A stretch of 34,378 nucleotides of DNA from Clostridia bacterium (GTDB lineage Bacteria; Bacillota; Clostridia; Christensenellales; Aristaeellaceae), in contig JAFRTK010000090.1 of NCBI GenBank assembly GCA_017427165.1, positions 1 to 34,378 of the forward strand, given 5' to 3'. Shown one piece after another: positions 6,483 through 14,301 of this stretch (within the stretch, counting starts at the first letter, position 1; each line of letters begins with the position of its first letter). The notes beneath the pieces are model-generated. The model did no database searches and was not told the DNA's origin. It saw only the letters and a program-made list of their open reading frames with translations. Position numbers and translations under genes: made by a program.

Positions 6483-8507
6483 TCAGCCCTTCACAGAGCC
6501 CAGCGCCATGCCGGTCACAAAATACTTCTGCAGGAAGGGATATACCACCAGGATCGGCACAGTGGAAACCACGGTGATCGCGGCGCGGATCGTGATGGGC
6601 TCCGTTTTGGAGCTTACCTTCAGCGCGTCCGCCGAGGTATTGGCCGCGTTGGCATTCTGGCCGGCTGTCAGGATCTTCATCTGCAGCAGGTACTGCAGCG
6701 TCTTGGGATCCCTCTGTCCCGCGTTGTACAGGCGGGTATCAAACCAGCTGTTCCAGCTGCCGACCGCGACAAACAGCGCCACCGTAGCCAGCACCGGCGT
6801 ACAGAGCGGGAAGATGATCCGCCAGTACACACGCAGGTCACCGGCGCCGTCAATCCGCGCGGATTCCACCAGCGCGTCCGGCAGTCCCGTAATGTATGTC
6901 CGGATCACGATCATGTTGAAACACGACAGCATGGTCGGAATGATGTAAACCCAGTAGGTATGCGCCAGGTTCAGCGTCCGGGAAATCAGCAGGTAGGTGG
7001 GGATCAGGCCGGCATTCACGTACATGGTCAGCACCATGACTGTGGTGATGAACTTGCGCAGCACATATTCCTTCCGGGACAGTGCGAAGGAAAGCATACC
7101 GGTCAGGAACAGGTTGATCACCGTAATGATGACCGTCTTGGACGCCGAAACCCATGCCGCGTCAAAGATCTCATCCTTGGAAAGGATATTGTCATAGCTC
7201 TTCATGCTGAATTTCCGGGGCAGCACGCCGATTCCGCCGCGCAGTGCGTCGGTACCGTCATTGAAAGATGTCGCCAGGGTGTTCAGCACCGGATAAACCG
7301 TGATCAGCATCAGGATGATCAGGATGATAACGTTGAAGGTCGGGAATCCCAGGTCCCGCTCATAGCGGAAGAAATACACCAGTGCAAACGCAATAATCCC
7401 AAGCAGTGCAATCGCGATATACTGGATTGTCCGGTGCGTTCCCGTACCGGCCACCGTCTTGGGAATGGTAACCGTCCGTTCTGCCTTCTTGGTATCAACG
7501 TAGTTGAATTTCTGGTCGGAATCTTCGCCTTCCACTTCGCCGTCCGCCGCTTCTTCGCCGTCCGCCGCCATGATCATCGGGCCCTGACGGATCAGGCGGT
7601 CCTGCGTATTGTCCATCTGGATGGTCAGGAAGACCGTCAGCGCCAGGATCACTGCTCCGACAGCCAGGATCACCGCCCGGACTGCCTTCAGGGTGCCCGC
7701 CGGCTTTTTCTGCATTTTACCGGATTTCAGTGTATAGGCATACGCTCCGGCCGCAGCGAACAGCAGCAGGATCGCAATAATCCGAAGCAGCCGGTAATGT
7801 CCCCATGTATTTTCCGCTTCGCTGATTTCGCCTTCTGTTCCGCGGCGCAGGCGGATACTGGTGGTACCCAGTTTTTCAAACTGGATGAACTCGATGTTTG
7901 CGAACGCATCCGCCGCTTTTTTATTTTCTTCATCAGTGCCCCGGTTCAGCCAGTCCAGGTTTGCCATGTTGTTCAGCTGAACCAGTCCGGATCCTTCCAC
8001 GGCAGCGATGCATTTGTTCATCTCTTTTTCAGTTGCCATGGTAATCCAGAGACTGTTGTTTCCAAAGTTGTCCACCTGGATAAAGCGTCCCTCGCCGATC
8101 ACTTTTTCATACTCGGCGATTTCGCTTTCCGGGCTCATTGTGACCCAGTAGCTCTTGGAAGTGACGATCTTCTCTGTCAGGATCAGCCGCTTTCCGTTCC
8201 CGTCATAAACCGGTTTTTCCGCGAACTGGATCGTATTTCCGTCCACAGCCACGATGCGTTCTGCGCGCACCGCATCCTGCAGCACCTGGGCTTCTTCATT
8301 GATGGCGACGCCGTTTGCCGCCCGGTTGCCGGCAATGATCATCACAACCAGCAGCGCCAGGATCAGCACAACCGCAGCGATTACACAGAACCGCAGCTGG
8401 CCGGGTGCCATCCGGTATCCTTTTCTGATGGTTTCCGGAATATCCCGGATTCCCTTTTTCCTGCCCACGTAGGGGGTCTTCTGGGCTGCTCCGCTTATCG
8501 TACTCAT
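6483..8507 (-). CDS. ABC sugar-type permease (LplC/MalG-like) with a 385-residue extra N-terminal membrane module
   Basis: Residues from about 390 to 674 form a normal carbohydrate ABC permease, with the ATPase-contact motif ESARIDGAGDLRVYWRIIFP at 548-567 and the usual LplC-type C-terminus ending KYFVTGMALGSVKG. Family members are near 290-300 residues; this protein has 674. The extra part contains helices near 41-60, 244-259, 276-297 and 361-380, with a soluble domain of about 180 residues between the first two and a very acidic stretch (316-331). Four added helices keep the permease N-terminus in the cytoplasm and place both soluble parts outside. The gene lies 28 bp after the LplB-type gene. 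No ATPase is encoded nearby; a shared ATPase elsewhere is usual for this class. Confidence 0.9.
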   Translation of the reverse strand: MSTISGAAQKTPYVGRKKGIRDIPETIRKGYRMAPGQLRFCVIAAVVLILALLVVMIIAGNRAANGVAINEEAQVLQDAVRAERIVAVDGNTIQFAEKPVYDGNGKRLILTEKIVTSKSYWVTMSPESEIAEYEKVIGEGRFIQVDNFGNNSLWITMATEKEMNKCIAAVEGSGLVQLNNMANLDWLNRGTDEENKKAADAFANIEFIQFEKLGTTSIRLRRGTEGEISEAENTWGHYRLLRIIAILLLFAAAGAYAYTLKSGKMQKKPAGTLKAVRAVILAVGAVILALTVFLTIQMDNTQDRLIRQGPMIMAADGEEAADGEVEGEDSDQKFNYVDTKKAERTVTIPKTVAGTGTHRTIQYIAIALLGIIAFALVYFFRYERDLGFPTFNVIILIILMLITVYPVLNTLATSFNDGTDALRGGIGVLPRKFSMKSYDNILSKDEIFDAAWVSASKTVIITVINLFLTGMLSFALSRKEYVLRKFITTVMVLTMYVNAGLIPTYLLISRTLNLAHTYWVYIIPTMLSCFNMIVIRTYITGLPDALVESARIDGAGDLRVYWRIIFPLCTPVLATVALFVAVGSWNSWFDTRLYNAGQRDPKTLQYLLQMKILTAGQNANAANTSADALKVSSKTEPITIRAAITVVSTVPILVVYPFLQKYFVTGMALGSVKG

Positions 8508-8535
8508 ATGTACACCTTCCTACCCTTCCGCTTCG

Positions 8536-9510
8536 TCAGATCAGCGTGTCCTCATCCAGTGCCTTGGCCGTCATGTTTGCGATGATCAGCAGGATGATTG
8601 CCACAACGCTCTTGAACATACCGGCAGCCGTCGCAACGCCGATGTCCAGTTTTTCGGTGCCGTACTTCAGCACGAAGATGTCAATGGTACTGGCCACATC
8701 GTAGACCACACCGCGGCCCAGCAGATACTGGATTTCGAAACCAGCTTCCATCAGGTGGCCGATATTCATAATCAGAAGGATCACAAAGGTGGATTTGATA
8801 CCGGGCAGCGTCACATGCAGGATCCGCTGGAAGCGTCCCGCTCCGTCAATCGCTGCCGCTTCATACAGGCAGGGGTCAATGGAAGTCATGGCGGAAATGT
8901 AAATGATGGTATTCCAGCCGACTTCCTTCCAGACGTTGATAATACCAACCAGCCACCAGAAGTACTTCTTGTCGCCCAGCCAGAACACCTCGGTTTTGAC
9001 CAGGTTCATGCTCATCAGGAAGTTGTTCAGCGGGCCGTTGGTCGCAAAAATGTTCTGCGCGATACTGACGACAACGATCATGCTCAGGAAGTGAGGCAGG
9101 TACGTCACCGTCTGCACCGTACGCTTGAAAACCTTGCTGCGCAGTTCATTGAGCAGCACCGCCAGCAGGATAGCCGACACCGTGCCGAACACCAGGTTGA
9201 TCACACTCATGGCAAGCGTGTTCCGGATACTCAGCAGGAAGTCATCCTTTACCAGCGGATCGGTAAACAGGAACCGGAAGTTGTCCAGCCCGATCCAGGG
9301 TGCATTCCCTGTCGCCAGTGCGCTTTTGCTGGAATAATCCTTGAACGCCTCCAGCCAGCCCCACATCGGCGCGTAATTGAACAGCAACACATACAGCAGC
9401 ATAGGTACAGACATCAGCATCAGCTGCCACTGGCTGCCCAGAATTTTGGATAGTCTGGATTTCCGCGCCGGCTGAATGGACCGGTTGACACTCTGCGGCA
9501 CACTGGTCAT
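8536..9510 (-). CDS. ABC sugar-type permease (LplB/UgpA-like)
   Basis: The 324-residue inner-membrane permease has the ATPase-coupling EAA motif LYEAAAIDGAGRFQRILHVT and the early WGWLEAFKDY and PWIGLDNFRFLF text typical of LplB-type components of CUT1 importers. Length is normal. It pairs with the enlarged permease encoded next and with the binding protein encoded upstream. It is separated from the binding-protein gene by 72 bp that hold a terminator-like hairpin, which should lower its expression relative to the binding protein. ATG 9510 has AGGGAG about 11 nt upstream. The substrate (probably an oligosaccharide) cannot be read from the sequence. Confidence 0.94.
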   Translation of the reverse strand: MTSVPQSVNRSIQPARKSRLSKILGSQWQLMLMSVPMLLYVLLFNYAPMWGWLEAFKDYSSKSALATGNAPWIGLDNFRFLFTDPLVKDDFLLSIRNTLAMSVINLVFGTVSAILLAVLLNELRSKVFKRTVQTVTYLPHFLSMIVVVSIAQNIFATNGPLNNFLMSMNLVKTEVFWLGDKKYFWWLVGIINVWKEVGWNTIIYISAMTSIDPCLYEAAAIDGAGRFQRILHVTLPGIKSTFVILLIMNIGHLMEAGFEIQYLLGRGVVYDVASTIDIFVLKYGTEKLDIGVATAAGMFKSVVAIILLIIANMTAKALDEDTLI

Positions 9511-9531
9511 ACGGTGAACAACTCCCTTCTG

Positions 9532-9567
9532 AAAAAGGCCAGGGGAGAGAAGGCTCTCTCCCCTGGC
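9532..9567 (-). terminator. Intercistronic hairpin with T-tract between binding protein and permeases
   Basis: A perfect 12-bp stem GCCAGGGGAGAG/CTCTCCCCTGGC with a 6-nt loop is followed on the minus strand, after one base, by five T. It sits 16 bp past the binding-protein stop. It probably terminates part of the transcripts or protects the 3' end of the binding-protein message, giving excess binding protein over permease. Confidence 0.75.
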
Positions 9568-9582
9568 AGGATCTGACTCGGA

Positions 9583-11271
9583 TTACTTGTCCAGAACCTT
9601 AACAACTTCGCGGAGAACAGCCAGCTGCATGTAGTCTCCGAAAGCCTTAGCGGAGGGCGCGATCTCTTCCACGAACGCATCCCACTTCGCATCGAACTCG
9701 GCGGGATCGCACATGATCAGTTCGGGCAGCCGCTGATCCTGAACCTGCAGGAACTTGGTGTGCTCGGTATCCACGGGATCGTAGTTGATCTGCCAGGCTT
9801 CGCCGTACTTGGCCAGCTCGATCGGCGGGTTCACGAAGTCACCGAACTTCTTGAAGCCGTAAGCAGCCAGGAAGTCCTTGTCATAATCGTTCATCAGGCC
9901 GAACAGGATTTCAGGCTGGTTGCCGGGTTCCCAGGCATTGCCGGCGAATTCGCCTTCGAGGATCCAGCCCTGCTTCTTGGGGCTGTTGGTGAAGATGCCG
10001 TCAGCTTTGTTCTCGAGCTTCCAGGCATTGTCGTTCAGGTTCGCATACTGTTCTTCGGTCATCAGCAGGCGGCCGTTTTCGACGTAGTAGTCTTCATCTT
10101 CGATACCCCAGTTGAAGATCAGCTGCCACTTTTCGCTCAGCATTTCTTCCCACATCGCAATGATGCGCTCGGGGCACTTGCAGTTCACGGAGATACCGAA
10201 GCCGCGGCGAACGTTCGGCAGGCCGCCGTTCACGTAGTGCTCTTCGATCTTCCAGGTGGGGGTGGGCATTTCAACGCCTTCAACGTCGTCCGCATCATAG
10301 ATGAGGCCCAGCGCAACGTAGGTGTTCTCATACATCTTGGCATCATTCAGGGCAGCCGTGGCATTGCCAAAGTCCCAGGTCTGGTCGAACATGCCCAGCA
10401 CGGTGCCGGTGGACAGCTTCGCGATGTAGGCATCATAGCTGTCGGTGAAGGTGCTCTGCTCGATGAGGCCCTTCTGGAAGGCAGCGTTCAGCTTCTGGTA
10501 GTAGGCCTTGGCATAGGGCTTGTCAATAAAGGTTTCAGTGAAGTACAGGGAGTTGGGATCGATCAGGACTTCACCGTCGTTCGGACGGCCCATCAGGTGC
10601 TGTACGGGGTTGATCAGGCAGAAATGACGCCAGTCTTCGCACAGGATGGCAAATCCGATGTAGGGGGTGCCGTTGGCATCGGTGGGGTTGGCATCGATGA
10701 ACCGCTCGATCAGGTCGAAGTATTCATCAACGGTCTTGATGGTCGGATAGTTGTCCCACGCGAGAACCTGCTTCTGGATGAAGAAGGCGGGGCCGTTCAC
10801 GGCATTGACGATCTGGTCGCCGTCAGCCAGGCCGTAGTTGGGGATGATGTACAGGACATCATTGCCTTCCGCGTCCTTGTCGATCAGGCGGGCCTTCTGC
10901 TCTTCAATGTGAGCCCACAGGCGGGGGGTCTTCTCTTCGGAGATGTAGTCCAGCAGGTTGATCAGAGCGCCGCCGCTGATGATCAGGTCCGCGCTGTTGC
11001 CGCCGCAGAACAGGTCCGGATAGTCCTTGTTTGCGATCTTCAGACCGAGGGTCTCGTCCAGGTTGCCGGCGAGATATTCAAACTCGAAGGTAACACCGAA
11101 CTCTTCTTCGATCAGCTTGTAGATCTTGTTGTCAGCGGTGGGCGGATCGCCGGGGTCACCGATGAAAACAGTCAGAGTGATGGGTTCGAGGGCTTCGCCT
11201 TCAGCCATCACCGCGGGGATGAGCGCAAGCACCATGGCCAGCGCCAGCAGGGTCGCGAGAACTTTCCTCAT
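9583..11271 (-). CDS. Secreted extracellular solute-binding protein of the ABC importer (LplA-like)
   Basis: This 562-residue family 1-type binding protein delivers a sugar-type ligand to the permeases encoded downstream. It starts with MRK and a hydrophobic core, ending VMA-E at about residue 23, a type I signal peptidase site. There is no cysteine at the cleavage point, so the usual lipoprotein anchor of monoderm binding proteins is missing. The mature part opens with ITLTVFIGDPGDPPTADNKIYK and has the aromatic-rich LplA-type body. Codon use here is less GC-extreme and more ordered than that of its neighbours, fitting high expression. ATG 11271 has GGAGG 8 nt upstream. It is the first gene of the operon. 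Confidence 0.93.
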   Translation of the reverse strand: MRKVLATLLALAMVLALIPAVMAEGEALEPITLTVFIGDPGDPPTADNKIYKLIEEEFGVTFEFEYLAGNLDETLGLKIANKDYPDLFCGGNSADLIISGGALINLLDYISEEKTPRLWAHIEEQKARLIDKDAEGNDVLYIIPNYGLADGDQIVNAVNGPAFFIQKQVLAWDNYPTIKTVDEYFDLIERFIDANPTDANGTPYIGFAILCEDWRHFCLINPVQHLMGRPNDGEVLIDPNSLYFTETFIDKPYAKAYYQKLNAAFQKGLIEQSTFTDSYDAYIAKLSTGTVLGMFDQTWDFGNATAALNDAKMYENTYVALGLIYDADDVEGVEMPTPTWKIEEHYVNGGLPNVRRGFGISVNCKCPERIIAMWEEMLSEKWQLIFNWGIEDEDYYVENGRLLMTEEQYANLNDNAWKLENKADGIFTNSPKKQGWILEGEFAGNAWEPGNQPEILFGLMNDYDKDFLAAYGFKKFGDFVNPPIELAKYGEAWQINYDPVDTEHTKFLQVQDQRLPELIMCDPAEFDAKWDAFVEEIAPSAKAFGDYMQLAVLREVVKVLDK

Positions 11272-11327
11272 GGTTAGTCTCCTCCATCTAAATTTTTATT
11301 GACGCATTCCTGCGCCGGTTTGCCTTT

Positions 11328-11363
11328 ATTATGCGCAAGATATGCATACTCTCACAATGTCAA
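11328..11363 (-). promoter_or_regulatory. Candidate promoter of the ABC importer operon
   Basis: The minus strand offers a perfect TTGACA at 11358-11363 with only weak -10 choices (TATCTT after 15 nt), or TTGTGA (11352-11357) with CATAAT (11328-11333) after 18 nt. Either way the start would be 40-60 nt before the binding-protein gene. Imperfect spacing would suit a promoter that needs an activator. Confidence 0.45.
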
Positions 11364-11389
11364 TCACGGTCACGTTTATTCATTTGTTG

Positions 11390-11411
11390 CGTTTTTTGTT
11401 CTCGTTTTTTG
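11390..11411. repeat. Direct repeat CGTTTTTTG, 13 bp apart
   Basis: CGTTTTTTG occurs at 11390-11398 and again at 11403-11411, upstream of the ABC operon promoter. Short direct repeats in this position are a common form of AraC-type binding site, but chance in a T-rich tract is possible. Confidence 0.35.
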
Positions 11412-11420
11412 CTTTTTGGA

Positions 11421-11438
11421 TGCGCAACCGTTTGCACA
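11421..11438. promoter_or_regulatory. LacI-family / cre-like palindrome upstream of the ABC operon
   Basis: TGCGCAACCGTTTGCACA is an imperfect palindrome (14 of 18 positions) with the central CG and flanking TGCAAA/TTTGCA halves typical of LacI-family operators. Read on the minus strand it fits a relaxed cre pattern (TGNAANCGNWNNCA) with one mismatch, but the stricter form less well. It lies about 58 bp upstream of the candidate -35. Confidence 0.4.
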
Positions 11439-11569
11439 TTCTGGGCATGCTCATTTCTTGTTCTCCCGGCCGAAGTATGTGTATTTACTTTGTTTTTTTG
11501 CGAAACCTCCCGCCCGGTTGTCTGCTTTTTTGATGACAAAAAATGCGGATGATGCGCGTTTTTTCGCGC

Positions 11570-11597
11570 AAAAAAAGCGCTCTCATATGAGAGCGCT
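11570..11597 (-). terminator. Intrinsic terminator after ddh
   Basis: The perfect 20-nt palindrome GCGCTCTCATATGAGAGCGC (11577-11596, with an added A:T pair) is followed on the minus strand by seven T. It lies 20 bp past the ddh stop codon and ends the dap operon. Confidence 0.88.
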
Positions 11598-11617
11598 CAA
11601 TTGTTGCGGTACAGGCC

Positions 11618-12595
11618 TTACAGCAGCTTCTTCCGGATATCTGCCGGATCCATCGGGGACAGGTCCGCCGGCGCAATATCGAAGATGGTCTTGCAGCCGT
11701 TCATTCCCCGGCTGTGCATCCGGTTGATGGCCCGGGCGCAGGCAGCCAGAACGGAGGCGGTGAATTCCGGATTGGAATCCAGCTTCAGGGAGAATTCCAT
11801 CACATGGCGGTGGCTGCCGTCTTTTCCGGTGGTGCCGCCGCGGATCACCTGGCCGCCGTGGGGCAGCTCGGCGTGATCCCGTTTCATCTCTTCTTCCGTG
11901 ATAAAGGTAACCGTGGTGTCATAATCCGCGAAGTAATTGGGCATTTCCTTGATCTGCTTTTCAATCAGGGCCTTGTCCGCGCCTTCCTCCGCCACCACGT
12001 AGCATTCCCGGGTGTGCTTCTGGCGGGTGGTCAGCTCCGGGTTTTCCCCGTTGCGCACCCGGCGCAGCGCATCCTCCACCGGCACGGTATACTGGCGGGC
12101 GTCCTTCACGCCGGGAATCCGGCGGATCGCGTCGCTGTGTCCCTGGCTGACGCCGCGGCCCCAGAAGGTATAATCCTTTCCGTCCGGGAGTACGGAATTC
12201 ATCAGCAGGCGGGCCAGCGAGAACAGGCCGGGATCCCAGCCCGCGCTGATCAGCGCGGTATGCCCGGTCTCAGCGGCTGCGGCATCCACATTCGCAAAAT
12301 GCTCCGGAATCCGGGCATGGGTATCAAAGGAATCAATCACATTGAAGTGCTTCGCCAGGGCGGGCGTCATTTCCGGCAGGTCGGAAGCGCTGCCGCCGCA
12401 GATGATCATCACGTCAATCTCATTTTCAAAACGGTTCACGTCCGCCGCCGCGTAAACCGGCGCGCCGGTGATCGTCTTCACCGTTGCGGGATCCCGGCGG
12501 GTAAACACACCGGCCAGTTCCATATCCGCGTTCTGGCGGATCGCCAGCTCCACACCGCGGCCCAGGTTGCCGTATCCGTAAATTCCGATCTTCAT
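11618..12595 (-). CDS. ddh: meso-Diaminopimelate D-dehydrogenase
   Basis: The 325-residue NADPH enzyme converts L-tetrahydrodipicolinate, ammonia and NADPH to meso-diaminopimelate in one step, bypassing the acylated intermediates of the usual lysine pathway. The Rossmann motif GYGNLG is at residues 7-12; VFTRRDP, ICGGSASDLPEM, SFDTHARIPEH, SAGWDPGLFSLARLL and the WGRGVSQGHSDAIRRIPGV stretch are characteristic of the family. Length matches the family (about 325). The gene starts 3 bp after dapB with AGGGGGA before the ATG and is the last of the dapA-dapB-ddh operon. It feeds both peptidoglycan and lysine synthesis. Confidence 0.96.
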   Translation of the reverse strand: MKIGIYGYGNLGRGVELAIRQNADMELAGVFTRRDPATVKTITGAPVYAAADVNRFENEIDVMIICGGSASDLPEMTPALAKHFNVIDSFDTHARIPEHFANVDAAAAETGHTALISAGWDPGLFSLARLLMNSVLPDGKDYTFWGRGVSQGHSDAIRRIPGVKDARQYTVPVEDALRRVRNGENPELTTRQKHTRECYVVAEEGADKALIEKQIKEMPNYFADYDTTVTFITEEEMKRDHAELPHGGQVIRGGTTGKDGSHRHVMEFSLKLDSNPEFTASVLAACARAINRMHSRGMNGCKTIFDIAPADLSPMDPADIRKKLL

Positions 12596-12598
12596 CTG

Positions 12599-13342
12599 TC
12601 ATTCCCCCTCACGAAGTAAATCCTTCATATCATACAGGCCTGCCGGCTTTCCGGCCAGGAACGCGGCGGCCTTCACGCTGCCGTCCGCGAACACGCCGCG
12701 GCTGAAGGCCTCGTGCTTCAGGGTAATCACCTCGTTCTGTGTCCCGATCATTACCTCATGGATACCGACGATATTGCCCATGCGGACCGCGTGGATCCCC
12801 ACCTCGTCCTCCGTCCGTTTTCCCATGCCGGACCGGCCCAGGTTTGCCACGGCGTTCGGCCGGACTTCCTTCACAGCGTTGAACAGGGACAGGGCCGTAC
12901 CGCTGGGGGCATCCAGTTTCCGGTCATGATGCTTTTCCACAATCTCGATCTCGGCATCCGGATACAGTGCCAGGGTGCGCTTCACCAGGTCTGCCAGCGT
13001 CGCGATGCCCAGGCTGTAGTTCGCCGCCCGGAAGATCGGAATCTTCCTGGCCGCTTCCAGGATGCGGGCATTTTCCTCCTCCGTCTGGCCGGTCGTTGCC
13101 AGCACCACGGGCAGGTTCCGTTTCTCCGCGAAATCCAGCAGCTTCCCGGTCATGGAATGATGGCTGTAATCAATAATGACGTCCGCCTCCGCGGTGCAGT
13201 CATCAAAGGACAGGACGCAGATGTCGTCCGGTTCCTTCGCCATTGCGTCAACCCCGGCCACAATGGGATACCCGGCGCGTTCCGCGCTCGCGCGGACTTC
13301 CCGCCCCATATGTCCGGTATATCCGCTCAGGATAATTCTCAT
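12599..13342 (-). CDS. dapB: 4-Hydroxy-tetrahydrodipicolinate reductase
   Basis: The 247-residue cytoplasmic enzyme reduces the DapA product to tetrahydrodipicolinate with NAD(P)H. It shows the nucleotide motif GYTGHMG at 7-13, the ATTGQT loop near 82-87 and the catalytic/substrate segment EKHHDRKLDAPSGTA near 136-150. ATG 13342 shares 4 nt (ATGA) with the dapA stop, so translation is coupled; a longer open frame upstream is only the reverse reading of dapA text and was not used. It supplies the substrate of Ddh encoded next. Confidence 0.96.
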   Translation of the reverse strand: MRIILSGYTGHMGREVRASAERAGYPIVAGVDAMAKEPDDICVLSFDDCTAEADVIIDYSHHSMTGKLLDFAEKRNLPVVLATTGQTEEENARILEAARKIPIFRAANYSLGIATLADLVKRTLALYPDAEIEIVEKHHDRKLDAPSGTALSLFNAVKEVRPNAVANLGRSGMGKRTEDEVGIHAVRMGNIVGIHEVMIGTQNEVITLKHEAFSRGVFADGSVKAAAFLAGKPAGLYDMKDLLREGE

Positions 13343-14232
13343 GCCTGTACCTCCAGTCCCAGTTCCCGCATCATGCCCAGCATCTTCTGCCGGTTTCCTT
13401 CCTCCATGGTCACCAGGGGCAGCCGTACCCGGTTCTCCCCGAAGCCCATCGCGGCGCATGCCGCCTTGGCGGGAATCGGATTAGTTTCAATCATCAGCTG
13501 GTTCATCAGCGGCAGCATCCGCAGCTGCAGTTCCGCCGCACCCTGTACATCGCCCCGGAAGAAGCGTGCGCAGATCTCCGCGGTTTCCGCGGGCATCATA
13601 TTGGATATAACGGAAATAACGCCTTTGCCGCCGAGGCTCAGCGTCGGCACAATCTGGTCATCGCAGCCGGAGTAGATATCCAGCGCGTCCCCGCACAGCA
13701 GGCGCTCCTTCGCGACCTGGCTCACATTGCCGCAGGCTTCCTTCACCGCGGCAATCCGCTCGTGCGCGGAGAGTTCTTTCAGCGTTTCCGGCAGCATGTT
13801 CAGCCCGGTCCGGGAAGGAACATTATACAGGATGCAGGGCACGCTGCTCGCGTCGGCAATCGCCGCAAAGCTCGCCACCAGGCCCCGCTGGGTGGTCTTG
13901 TTGTAATAGGGGGTCACCAGCAGCACTGCGTCCGCCCCTGCGCTGCAGGCGGTCTTCGTCCGCTCAATGGCGTGCGCTGTGTTGTTGGAACCGGTACCGG
14001 CAATCAGCGGCACCCGTCCGGCAATCCGTTTCACGCAGAAGGCAATCACTTCCTCGTGCTCCCGGTCGGTCAGCGTGCTTCCCTCGCCCGTTGTGCCGGC
14101 CGCGACGATCGCGTTGATTCCCTTTTCAATCTGGAAATCAATCAGCCGCCCGAAAGTGTCATAATCCACTCCGTCCGCGGTGAACGGGGTAATGATGGCG
14201 GTTGCCGCGCCAGTAAATACCGTACTGCTCAT
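13339..14232 (-). CDS. dapA: 4-Hydroxy-tetrahydrodipicolinate synthase
   Basis: The 297-residue TIM-barrel aldolase condenses pyruvate with aspartate semialdehyde, the first committed step to diaminopimelate and lysine. The Schiff-base lysine is K164 (AAVKEACGN), the catalytic tyrosine Y136 (YNVPSRTG) and the TTGE segment at 47-50 is in place. ATG 14232 has GGGAGG 9 nt upstream; the ATG at 14256 lies before that site and was rejected. First gene of the operon, with its own promoter 57 bp upstream of the start. No lysine riboswitch is apparent in the short leader. Confidence 0.97.
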   Translation of the reverse strand: MSSTVFTGAATAIITPFTADGVDYDTFGRLIDFQIEKGINAIVAAGTTGEGSTLTDREHEEVIAFCVKRIAGRVPLIAGTGSNNTAHAIERTKTACSAGADAVLLVTPYYNKTTQRGLVASFAAIADASSVPCILYNVPSRTGLNMLPETLKELSAHERIAAVKEACGNVSQVAKERLLCGDALDIYSGCDDQIVPTLSLGGKGVISVISNMMPAETAEICARFFRGDVQGAAELQLRMLPLMNQLMIETNPIPAKAACAAMGFGENRVRLPLVTMEEGNRQKMLGMMRELGLEVQA

Positions 14233-14265
14233 ATTCGGATACCTCCCCGGGTACATATCAGGTTC

Positions 14266-14294
14266 AGTTTACTCCTTGTGCCGGTCAGCGTCAA
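14266..14294 (-). promoter_or_regulatory. Promoter of the dapA-dapB-ddh operon
   Basis: On the minus strand TTGACG (14289-14294), 17 nt, TAAACT (14266-14271). It lies in the 69-bp gap after the cyclo-ligase gene, for which no terminator is visible, so read-through from that gene is also likely. Confidence 0.6.
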
Positions 14295-14301
14295 TATACT
14301 G

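Larger units (their letters stand above)
11272..11569. other. AT-rich non-coding region upstream of the ABC operon
   Basis: About 300 bp without a credible gene. It is markedly richer in A/T than the surroundings and has long T runs on the plus strand. It holds a promoter (11328-11363), two copies of CGTTTTTTG 13 bp apart (11390 and 11403) and an 18-nt palindrome (11421-11438). Short open frames here lack ribosome sites and look spurious. Confidence 0.7.

Noticed and set aside
5859-8585. A 908-codon plus-strand open frame
   Set aside because: It is antisense to the large permease and its companion and has H, Q and R-rich composition with no recognisable domain.
11299-11727. Small plus-strand genes in the AT-rich region upstream of the ABC operon
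   Set aside because: They lack ribosome sites, run into the ddh coding region in antisense, and cover the ddh terminator.
14233-14301. Lysine riboswitch or T-box upstream of dapA
   Set aside because: The region from promoter to start codon is only about 30-60 nt, far too short for either element.
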